This document shows positions 1-6,152 of a stretch of 13,906 nucleotides of DNA, piece after piece. Below the pieces are notes generated by a model. It searched no databases. It was not told the origin of the DNA and was given only the letters and a program-made list of their open reading frames with translations. This DNA comes from Clostridia bacterium (lineage in GTDB: Bacteria > Bacillota > Sulfobacillia > SLMV01). Position numbers and translations under genes: made by a program. The stretch covers positions 1 through 13,906 of the forward strand of contig SLMV01000183.1 in assembly GCA_007133365.1 (NCBI GenBank), in the 5' to 3' direction. Positions within the stretch are counted from its first letter, which is position 1. Every line of letters begins with the position of its first letter.

Positions 1-372
1 AATTATCGCGTCACCGAGGAAACACTCGTCACTTTGAACAACGATATTGCAAGTTTGCGGGACATCGAAGATCTTATTTACGAGGAGTTAATGGCGAATG
101 CCATCGCGACGGTTCGCGCTCGCGATGACGACGCCAAGGGCGGCCTTGATGTCATTTTGTCGGAGCTTAATGTTATCAGCGAGCAACAAGTTTCCGGTCG
201 CTTAACCGACTTTGGAGAAGACGAAGACGGCACCTTTTTGATCATTGATGGCCAAAAATTCCATTATGATGAAACCCAGATGTCCATTGGTGCCGGCCGC
301 GAACTCCAACTCGGAACCAACGTCCACTTGCTTCTTGATACCGAAGGGATCGCACGCGTCGTCATCCCTTAG
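1..372 (+). CDS. 3' end of an unidentified protein (partial)
   Basis: The reading frame is open from the first base to a TAG at 370-372, giving 123 codons, so I treat it as the C-terminus of a gene that begins upstream. A TTG at 34 could be read as a start, but a GAGGA at 16-20 is about 13 nt away, too far to be convincing. I cannot name the family. The first half is acidic and probably helical (around LRDIEDLIYEELMANA). The last 60 residues alternate short beta-like strands with glycines (GRLTDFGEDEDGTFLIIDG, then a final LLLDTEGIARVVIP). That rhythm resembles the small beta repeats at the ends of some Bacillota cell-surface proteins, but this is only a resemblance. No membrane segment is visible. 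A 7-bp inverted repeat (344-350 with 364-370) spans the stop and has no T-tract after it. Confidence 0.55.
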   Translation, partial: NYRVTEETLVTLNNDIASLRDIEDLIYEELMANAIATVRARDDDAKGGLDVILSELNVISEQQVSGRLTDFGEDEDGTFLIIDGQKFHYDETQMSIGAGRELQLGTNVHLLLDTEGIARVVIP

Positions 373-522
373 GGCCGGCATCCGCTTGATCTCGGCAGCA
401 CCTTGGCTTCATAATACGCCCTTCCTGGTATAGTTTTGGGAGGTGAGTGTTTGAAATTTTGAAATAACGGACATTGTGAAGTCAAGCAATGATATCAATT
501 TGGTAGAATAGACCCTAGCGGC

Positions 523-550
523 TTGACACCCGAGGTAAAGAGCGTATGAT
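523..550 (+). promoter_or_regulatory. Sigma-A type promoter for the DUF134 gene
   Basis: A perfect -35 hexamer TTGACA (523-528) is followed after 16 bp by TATGAT (545-550), a 5/6 match to the -10 consensus. The predicted transcript would start near 557, leaving about a 35-nt leader before the ATG at 592. This is one of the best vegetative promoters in the window. It points to single-gene transcription, independent of the partial gene on the left. Confidence 0.75.
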
Positions 551-591
551 AGGATATATTATGGACATAAGTTCGAAATGGAGCGATTAAT

Positions 592-1038
592 ATGCCTCGC
601 CCCCCTAAAAGACGATTAGTCGAACAACTGCCGGCGGCAACCTATTTTAAACCGGCGGGTATCCGCATGGTTGATTTGGACGAAGTCCAACTCAGCATCG
701 ATGAATTGGAAGCCATTCGCCTCAAAGATCGCGAGGGGTTTGATCATGTCACCTGTGCTGAAAGGATGAATGTCTCTCGACCGACCTTTCACCGTATCTT
801 GCGAATGGGTCATCAAAAGGTGGCGGACGCGTTAACTACAGGCAAAGCAATCCGAATCGAGGGTGGCATCTATCAATTAAAGGACCAACACCAATGCCGA
901 CAGTGTGGCCACACATGGAAAATCAAAGGAGATGCTCCCCAAGAAGACGTTTGCCCGGCGTGTCAGGCACCCGAGGTGATTCGAGGGCTAACGTCCGCCC
1001 CCCGCCGAAGGAGAAGGAGACGGGGCCACGGCCGATAA
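592..1038 (+). CDS. DUF134/UPF0251 family DNA-binding protein with zinc ribbon
   Basis: This 148-residue protein starts with the family's MPRPPK-type N-terminus and contains a helix-turn-helix of the sigma-70 region 4 kind at about residues 37-75. The key stretch is DELEAIRLKDREGF followed by AERMNVSRPTFHRIL. Family members are presumed DNA-binding regulators of unknown target, sometimes near iron or molybdenum cofactor genes. After the KAIRIEGG block this copy carries two CxxC pairs (Cys102/Cys105 and Cys121/Cys124), a likely zinc ribbon. It ends in a strongly basic tail with seven arginines in a row from residue 138. The start ATG at 592 has a TGGAG motif (579-583) 8 nt upstream. The gene is monocistronic as far as can be seen, since the next gene on this strand is 426 bp away. 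I am sure of the family. The target and role are unknown. Confidence 0.88.
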   Translation: MPRPPKRRLVEQLPAATYFKPAGIRMVDLDEVQLSIDELEAIRLKDREGFDHVTCAERMNVSRPTFHRILRMGHQKVADALTTGKAIRIEGGIYQLKDQHQCRQCGHTWKIKGDAPQEDVCPACQAPEVIRGLTSAPRRRRRRRGHGR

Positions 1039-1464
1039 TCGAGGGCGCCCAAGGAGTCGGCGGTTGAACCTTAACCGTTCGCCGACAAAGAAGGCGAATA
1101 CTGGAGCGCATTCTCATTGGGCATGTCGAGACTCCTTCGCTCGCTAGAGCATCCCTTCTTTGAATCGGTGGCCTTTTGAACAAGACCCCCGAGGGTATAA
1201 CCAATATTGCCTGCAATATTTTGACGATGATGATGCTGGTTGAACCTCTTGGATCTTTCTTCCCATGAATGACTTATCAAACCAGAAATTGCCTTCATAG
1301 CCGCCGCTAGTTTCAATTTCAAGACGGAAAAACAGCGTTGGGATGACTCCTCGGCCGCGACGCGTTCACGCTCTTAAAATTCAACTTACCCGAGGCGCGG
1401 ATGATTTGCTCTTCGGTATGCGCTTATAATAAGATACCCAATGAATTAGAGGGAGGACGGTTCG
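1039..1464. other. Intergenic gap of 426 bp with small palindromes
   Basis: No convincing gene is seen. A stem GTCGGCG (1056-1062) with CGCCGAC (1080-1086) lies just after the DUF134 stop, but no T-run follows, so it is at best a weak terminator. AATATTGC (1203-1210) and GCAATATT (1213-1220) form a perfect 8-bp inverted repeat with a 2-nt centre, which could be a protein binding site. A minus-strand open frame (1322 down to 1071, 83 residues from a TTG) lacks a ribosome binding site and is left uncalled. The last 40 bp hold the promoter of the next gene. Confidence 0.6.
1425..1430 (+). promoter_or_regulatory. Candidate -10 element of the cysteine desulfurase-thiI pair
   Basis: A perfect TATAAT lies 35 bp before the ATG at 1465. 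No good -35 hexamer is found at 16-18 bp spacing (TGATTT is at 17 bp), so either the promoter relies on an activator or the match is fortuitous. The leader would be about 28 nt and includes the strong GGGAGG ribosome binding site at 1451-1456. Confidence 0.4.
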
Positions 1465-2667
1465 ATGATGACACGAGGACGATCGGCCCCAATCATTTAC
1501 CTTGATAATAGCGCCACCATGCGGCCACTACCAGAAGTGGTGGCGACCGTGACCGAAACGTTACAAAATGACTACGCGAATCCATCCTCCCTGCATGAAT
1601 TTGGACTATCCGCCGAACGCATCCTCACCTCAACCAGAAATGAGCTGGCGAAATTTCTGGGCACTGAGTCGCATAAGATCTTTTTTACCTCGGGGGCAAC
1701 CGAAGCCAACAATACCATCCTTCGTGGGGTAGCAGCGGCGTATTCGTCCCGGGGACGCCATATCATCACAACTCCGATCGAACATCCTTCCGTGTTGGCA
1801 ACTTGCCAATACCTCGAAACCGGTGGGTTTGAGATTGATTATTTGCCCGTTGATGATAAGGGAACGATTCACCCAGACGATCTAAGTGCAAAACTTCGCA
1901 ACGATACCATCCTCATTTCGATTATGGCAGTTAACAATGAAGTGGGGACCATTCAGCCCATTACCGAAGTCGCTTTACGACTCGACGCACTTGGGTCACG
2001 GCGTCCATTTTTCCACACCGACGCGGTCCAAGCCATAGGCAAGATCCCGGTTGACCTATCGCGTATAACCATCGATGGGTTAAGCTTATCTGGCCACAAA
2101 TTTGGCGCCCCAAAGGGAGTCGGAATAATGTTTCTCAACTCGCCAGCGGCGCTTCCACCGCTTCTTTATGGCGGTGGTCAAGAAGACGGTATGCGCTCGG
2201 GGACCGAAAACACATCCGGGATCGCCGGCATCGGTGCCGCTGTGAATTGGTTACAACAAAACCAAAGGGCTGCTAACGAAAAAATGTACCAGCTGCGCCA
2301 ATACTTGGGCGAGACACTCGAAAGCGAGATCCCGAATTGTCACGTCAACGGTCCTCCAGCAGACGCACCCATTGAGACCGTGGCACCACACATTCTCAAT
2401 GTCTCGTTTCCGACAATTCCGGGAGAAATCTTGGTGCACAGCCTGGCAGAATCCAGTATTTATGTCTCGACCGGCACGGCCTGTTCGTCCAAAGCCGAGA
2501 CCACGAGTCGCGTACTTTCGGCCATGGGGCTCGCACCGGAGCTCGCAAGGTCTTCCATCCGCGTGAGCTTTTCCTACGAGACATCCGCTCACGATATTGA
2601 TGCACTTATCGACGCCCTTAACTCAACAGTTCCTCACCTACGCCGCATGACACGTTATCAACAATGA
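1465..2667 (+). CDS. Cysteine desulfurase, NifS/IscS type
   Basis: This PLP-dependent enzyme takes sulfur from L-cysteine as an enzyme-bound persulfide, releasing alanine. The 400 residues show the class V aminotransferase fold signature: YLDNSAT near residue 12-18, TSGATEANN at 75-83, EHPS at 106-109 with the PLP-stacking histidine, and HTDAVQA at 184-190. The PLP Schiff-base lysine is Lys212 in SGHKFGAPKG. The persulfide cysteine is Cys340 in STGTACSS. The start ATG at 1465 follows GGGAGG by 8 nt. It sits 14 nt upstream of thiI on the same strand, an arrangement known in Bacillota where the dedicated desulfurase (NifZ in Bacillus subtilis) feeds ThiI. I infer that sulfur for tRNA 4-thiouridine is its main product. 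A wider role in Fe-S cluster formation cannot be excluded, because no iscU or sufU gene lies in the window. Confidence 0.95.
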   Translation: MMTRGRSAPIIYLDNSATMRPLPEVVATVTETLQNDYANPSSLHEFGLSAERILTSTRNELAKFLGTESHKIFFTSGATEANNTILRGVAAAYSSRGRHIITTPIEHPSVLATCQYLETGGFEIDYLPVDDKGTIHPDDLSAKLRNDTILISIMAVNNEVGTIQPITEVALRLDALGSRRPFFHTDAVQAIGKIPVDLSRITIDGLSLSGHKFGAPKGVGIMFLNSPAALPPLLYGGGQEDGMRSGTENTSGIAGIGAAVNWLQQNQRAANEKMYQLRQYLGETLESEIPNCHVNGPPADAPIETVAPHILNVSFPTIPGEILVHSLAESSIYVSTGTACSSKAETTSRVLSAMGLAPELARSSIRVSFSYETSAHDIDALIDALNSTVPHLRRMTRYQQ

Positions 2668-2681
2668 ATTGAGGGTTTTAA

Positions 2682-3902
2682 ATGACGAAGGATACGGTAA
2701 TATTGGTCCGCTACGGCGAAATCGGACTTAAGGGCAAAAACCGGCCCGTTTTTGAAGCGCGCTTGGTGGACAACATGAAGCGAGTCTTGCCACCACACGT
2801 TGCCATTACGAAGAGTCGGGGGCGGCTTTTCGTCGAGTCTCCGTCCAACGAATCCATCGAATCCATGATGGACGCTTTGAGTCGCGTCTTCGGAATTGTG
2901 TCAATCAGTCCAGCTATTCGCGTTCCATTACAACGCCACGCGATTGCTGAGGAAACGTTGAACATTGCACAACACTTCCAAAACAATAACAATCGTGATG
3001 CTTTTTCTTTCAAGATTAGGGCCCGAAGGGCCAACAAGCAGTTCCCGCTGACCTCACCTGAAATCAATGACTGGCTCGGTGATGAGGTGCGTCAAAGCCT
3101 TAAAGGCGCATCGGTGGATCTAGAAGATCCAGACCTTTTATTGCAGGTTGAAATACGGCAAGATAGCGCCTATTTAACGGGTGAAACCATACCCGGTCCC
3201 GGTGGATTGCCAGTGGGTGTTAGTGGCACGGGTTTACTGTTGCTTTCGGGAGGAATTGATAGCCCAGTCGCGGGTTGGCAGATGATGAAACGAGGGCTTC
3301 AGGTTGAGGCGATCCATTTTCACACCCCCCCGTTTACTGGACCCCGAGCACGACAAAAAACAGAAGACTTGGCGAATCTTCTTGCCCAATGGGGTAACGG
3401 GCTCATTCTTCATTTGGCCCACTTTACCGCCATCAGTCAAGCGATCATCGAATATTGCCCGCGACGACTGCACCTTACCATCATGCGCCGTATGATGGTG
3501 CGCCTTGCAGAAAGGATCGCCCTAGTTCGTGACATCGGCACGCTCATTACCGGCGAAAGTCTTGGGCAGGTCGCAAGTCAAACGCTCCCCAATCTTACCG
3601 CCACCTCTCATGCTTCCCGGACACTTCCCATTCTGCGACCGTTGGTGGGTTTCGATAAAGAAGAAATTGTCGATCGTGCCCGGCTGATCGGCACCTACCC
3701 CATTTCCATCCTACCTTATCAGGATTGTTGCACCCTCTTCGTACCCGATGACCCCAAAACACTGCCAAGCTTGGAAGAAGTTAACCGGGCCGAACGCGAT
3801 TTGCCGATTGAACAATTGATCGATGACTCTTTGCCTCATCTTGAGTCCATCGCTTATGTACTTCAAAAGGGAGAAGTGAAGGTACACGATGTTGGGGACT
3901 AA
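2682..3902 (+). CDS. thiI: tRNA 4-thiouridine synthase ThiI (rhodanese-less)
   Basis: ThiI adenylates U8 of tRNA and replaces oxygen with sulfur, giving 4-thiouridine. The 406 residues open with the N-terminal ferredoxin-like domain (ILVRYGEIGLKGKNRPVF, about 7-24), followed by a THUMP RNA-binding domain (about 60-165). The ATP-pyrophosphatase domain has its PP-loop SGGIDSPVAGW at 189-199, and a TGESLGQVASQT block lies at 290-301. A Cys-Cys pair (349-350, in YQDCCTLFVP) sits near the C-terminus. The C-terminal rhodanese domain of the roughly 480-residue enterobacterial enzyme is absent, as in Bacillus ThiI, so sulfur is expected to come directly from the desulfurase encoded 14 nt upstream. 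The ATG at 2682 has a GAGGG site 6 nt before it. The stop is only 10 bp from that of the convergent ykuK-like gene, and no terminator is seen between them. Confidence 0.96.
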   Translation: MTKDTVILVRYGEIGLKGKNRPVFEARLVDNMKRVLPPHVAITKSRGRLFVESPSNESIESMMDALSRVFGIVSISPAIRVPLQRHAIAEETLNIAQHFQNNNNRDAFSFKIRARRANKQFPLTSPEINDWLGDEVRQSLKGASVDLEDPDLLLQVEIRQDSAYLTGETIPGPGGLPVGVSGTGLLLLSGGIDSPVAGWQMMKRGLQVEAIHFHTPPFTGPRARQKTEDLANLLAQWGNGLILHLAHFTAISQAIIEYCPRRLHLTIMRRMMVRLAERIALVRDIGTLITGESLGQVASQTLPNLTATSHASRTLPILRPLVGFDKEEIVDRARLIGTYPISILPYQDCCTLFVPDDPKTLPSLEEVNRAERDLPIEQLIDDSLPHLESIAYVLQKGEVKVHDVGD

Positions 3903-3912
3903 CTTAAGCGCC

Positions 3913-4422
3913 TTATTTGGTGTGGCGATCGGCAACATTGGAGGCTGCGAAAGAATCCGGCTTAATCTTGGCGTTGAATCCGCTACCGGTAACCATACCG
4001 ACCACTTCACGGATCAAATCCCGGGTTGTTCCTCGCTGGCCGACATCGAGGTGGATTTCAACATGGCGTGATGCCTGGCCGTTTTCCGCCAGGCGGTCGG
4101 CCATTAATCCTGCCACATAGAGGCTTAGGGAGGCTTCATAGAATATTTTTTGCCGCAAGCTGGTTAATTTGCGGTGGTATTGCCTTTGATAATAATACTT
4201 TCCACCCTTACCCAAACGATGAATAATGACCGCGGTTACGAAACAAATGCGGTCCGTCACCTGAGAATCCGAGCCAACAATAATCTTATACTCCGCTTGA
4301 GGCTGATCCTCAATAAATTTGATCATGCTCGCGAACATACCATCAAAATTCATCGCCCCTTCGGTAGGACTGATGAAAGTACCTAATTCGCTTCGCATAA
4401 AAGCGGCAGCTGCACGCGTCAC
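3913..4422 (-). CDS. YkuK-like protein, DUF458 (RNase H-like fold)
   Basis: From the GTG at 4422 the protein has 169 residues. Family landmarks are FISPTEG (16-22), YKIIVGSDSQ (45-54), IIHRLGKGGKYYY (66-78), VEIHLDVGQRGTTRDLI (121-137) and IKPDSFAASNVAD (153-165). Together they match the Bacillus YkuK/DUF458 family, which is assigned an RNase H-like fold. Conserved acids visible here are Asp52, Glu96, Asp126 and Asp165. No enzyme activity has been established to my knowledge. A longer frame starts with TTG at 4467, but the GTG is preferred because AAGGAGGG (4429-4436) lies exactly 6 nt upstream. The gene has its own promoter and sits downstream of rsmA on the same strand. It converges on thiI with 10 bp between the stop codons. 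Confidence 0.85.
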   Translation of the reverse strand: MTRAAAAFMRSELGTFISPTEGAMNFDGMFASMIKFIEDQPQAEYKIIVGSDSQVTDRICFVTAVIIHRLGKGGKYYYQRQYHRKLTSLRQKIFYEASLSLYVAGLMADRLAENGQASRHVEIHLDVGQRGTTRDLIREVVGMVTGSGFNAKIKPDSFAASNVADRHTK

Positions 4423-4469
4423 TCGCGTCCCTCCTTCAAGTCTCATAGCCTGCCTAATCGTCTCCAACT

Positions 4470-4497
4470 ATTATAGCACCATCACCCTGTATGTCGA
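4470..4497 (-). promoter_or_regulatory. Extended -10 promoter of the ykuK-like gene
   Basis: Read on the minus strand, TCGACA (4497-4492, 5/6 to the -35 consensus) is followed after 16 bp by a perfect TATAAT (4475-4470). A TG lies one base before it, making an extended -10. Transcription would begin near 4463, about 40 nt before the GTG start at 4422. The promoter lies in the 80-nt gap after rsmA, so the gene need not depend on metG-cluster read-through. Confidence 0.7.
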
Positions 4498-4502
4498 AGC
4501 GA

Positions 4503-5354
4503 CTACCTCTCAGAAAAAGCCTCAAGGGCCTCTCCTAGGCGGGAAAAAGCCTCCCGATCCAATGTCTCGGCCCGCACCTGAGGGTCGACCCCGGCTCGAG
4601 ACAACAAAGCCTCGACCTCCTCACTTGATAAACCGAGGTCCGTCGCATTCTTCATCGAATTCCGAATTGTCTTTCGCCGAACATGAAAGGCGGCCTTAAC
4701 CACTTTCACAAACGAATCAAACGACACTTCGCATCTGTCTCTGCGCGGTTCGAGGCGAATCAAGGCCGAATCCACCTCCGGTTGAGGATAAAAAGAAGTG
4801 GGTTTTACCCGATGGAGGATTTGGCTGTCGGCAAAATATCCAACGATGAGGGTCAAAATACCGTAATTCTTGCTCCCGGGCTTTGAAACCAGCCGACGCG
4901 CCACTTCATATTGGAGCATGAAGATCCCAGATACCCACTCGACCCCACTTTGCAAAATTTGCTGCAAGATTGGTGCCGCGGCATTATAAGGAAGGTTGCC
5001 AAACCATACCAGCGGTGTCGGATAATCCTTCAAAGCCGCCTGCCAATTGATCATCCGGGCATCTTGAAACAGCAAGCGCACGTTGGGGTAAGGGGCCAGC
5101 AAGGCTTTCAAAACGGGCGCCATCCGCTGATCAATTTCCACCGCCAACACATTTTGATAACAAGATGCCAATGGTAATGTCATTGGCCCTGGTCCAGCTC
5201 CCACTTCCACGGCACAAGGCGCTTCATCTGCCCACTTCAAAATCAAACGCACGATGTTGCCGTCAACCAAAAAATGTTGACCCAGGGACTTATCAGGCCA
5301 AATGGCATGTGCATCGAGGAGATCCCTTAACTTGGAGACGGTCAGATACTCCAT
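4503..5354 (-). CDS. rsmA: 16S rRNA adenine dimethyltransferase RsmA/KsgA
   Basis: RsmA transfers four methyl groups from S-adenosylmethionine to the two adjacent adenines (A1518 and A1519, E. coli numbering) near the 3' end of 16S rRNA during 30S maturation. The 283 residues have a usual family length. SLGQHFLVD (23-31) is the N-terminal signature, VEVGAGPGPMT (49-59) is the SAM glycine loop and VEID (72-75) follows it. NLPYNAAAPIL (120-130) is the catalytic NLPY motif, and FHVRRKTIRNS (223-233) is the C-terminal RNA-binding signature. The ATG at 5354 is only 9 nt after the tatD stop, and its AGGGGG ribosome binding site overlaps that stop, so translation is likely coupled. Many Bacillota have rnmV (RNase M5) between tatD and rsmA. 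It is absent here. Confidence 0.96.
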   Translation of the reverse strand: MEYLTVSKLRDLLDAHAIWPDKSLGQHFLVDGNIVRLILKWADEAPCAVEVGAGPGPMTLPLASCYQNVLAVEIDQRMAPVLKALLAPYPNVRLLFQDARMINWQAALKDYPTPLVWFGNLPYNAAAPILQQILQSGVEWVSGIFMLQYEVARRLVSKPGSKNYGILTLIVGYFADSQILHRVKPTSFYPQPEVDSALIRLEPRRDRCEVSFDSFVKVVKAAFHVRRKTIRNSMKNATDLGLSSEEVEALLSRAGVDPQVRAETLDREAFSRLGEALEAFSER

Positions 5355-5363
5355 CTTAACCCC

Positions 5364-6152
5364 CTACTCCGGCAATTTTAGGTTGATTTGATAAAAACGC
5401 TCCGCTGCCGCCGCCGTTGCCTTCGCGACGGTCTCCAACTCGATTCCCCGTAGTTTAGCAACTTGTTGCGCAATGATGGGAATTCTCCCAGGCTCATTGC
5501 GCTTTCCGCGATACGGATGAGGCGTCAAATAAGGAGCATCCGTCTCCAACATGAGGTTCTCGAGCGGCACCTCGGCCGCGACCTCCTGCGCTTCTTTGGC
5601 CTTATTAAAGGTGATGACCCCACCCAAGGATAGATAGTAGCCCCGATCCACGGCCTCGTGCATGAGCTCGACATCGCCGGCAAAACAGTGCAGTAGTACG
5701 GGATGATCACCTGGTAATTGTTCTAACATGATAAACGCATCCTCATCTGCTTCCCGGGCGTGAACGACCGCCGGTAAGTCGACCTCGACCGCCAATGCCA
5801 TCAAACGCTCAAAAACTTGGCGCTGCTGTTCCCGGGGCGAAAAATCATAGTGAAAATCGAGACCCATTTCACCAATGGCAACGACCAACGGATGTCGTGC
5901 CAAATCTCGAAGCCAGTTCAAATCATCATTAATATACTGACCCGCTTTATGCGGATGGATTCCGACCGCCGTCCACATATTGTCAACAGAATCACAAAGT
6001 TCAATCAACGCGTTAGACGTCGCCTGATCACTTCCGGCATTGACGATGCCGAGTACGGAATTCTTCCACGCGCGTTCGATAACCTTTCGTCGGTCTTTGT
6101 TGAACCGATTATTATCCATATGCGTGTGGGCATCAATATAATAGAGCATCAT
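5364..6152 (-). CDS. tatD: TatD family metal-dependent hydrolase/DNase
   Basis: This is a TIM-barrel amidohydrolase-fold nuclease. Characterised family members are Mg-dependent 3'-5' exonucleases acting on single-stranded DNA or RNA. All metal-site motifs are present in the 262 residues: DAHTHMD (7-13, His9 and His11), GIHPH (64-68), GEMGLDFHYD (94-103, Glu95), VVHAREA (129-135, His131), HCFAGD (155-160, His155) and ETDAPYLTP (203-211, Asp205). The first ATG at 6152 overlaps the metG stop by 4 nt (ATGA), a classic sign of translational coupling. A second ATG follows directly. The physiological role of TatD next to metG and rsmA is unclear, although the linkage is common in Bacillota. Confidence 0.95.
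   Translation of the reverse strand: MMLYYIDAHTHMDNNRFNKDRRKVIERAWKNSVLGIVNAGSDQATSNALIELCDSVDNMWTAVGIHPHKAGQYINDDLNWLRDLARHPLVVAIGEMGLDFHYDFSPREQQRQVFERLMALAVEVDLPAVVHAREADEDAFIMLEQLPGDHPVLLHCFAGDVELMHEAVDRGYYLSLGGVITFNKAKEAQEVAAEVPLENLMLETDAPYLTPHPYRGKRNEPGRIPIIAQQVAKLRGIELETVAKATAAAAERFYQINLKLPE

Noticed and set aside
438..455. Strong GGGAGG ribosome binding site-like motif in the gap before DUF134
   Set aside because: The starts after it (GTG, TTG) lead to stops within a few codons, so no real peptide is supported.
923..1216. 97-codon minus-strand frame overlapping the end of the DUF134 gene
   Set aside because: Mostly antisense to the arginine-rich end of DUF134, with biased composition and no ribosome binding site.
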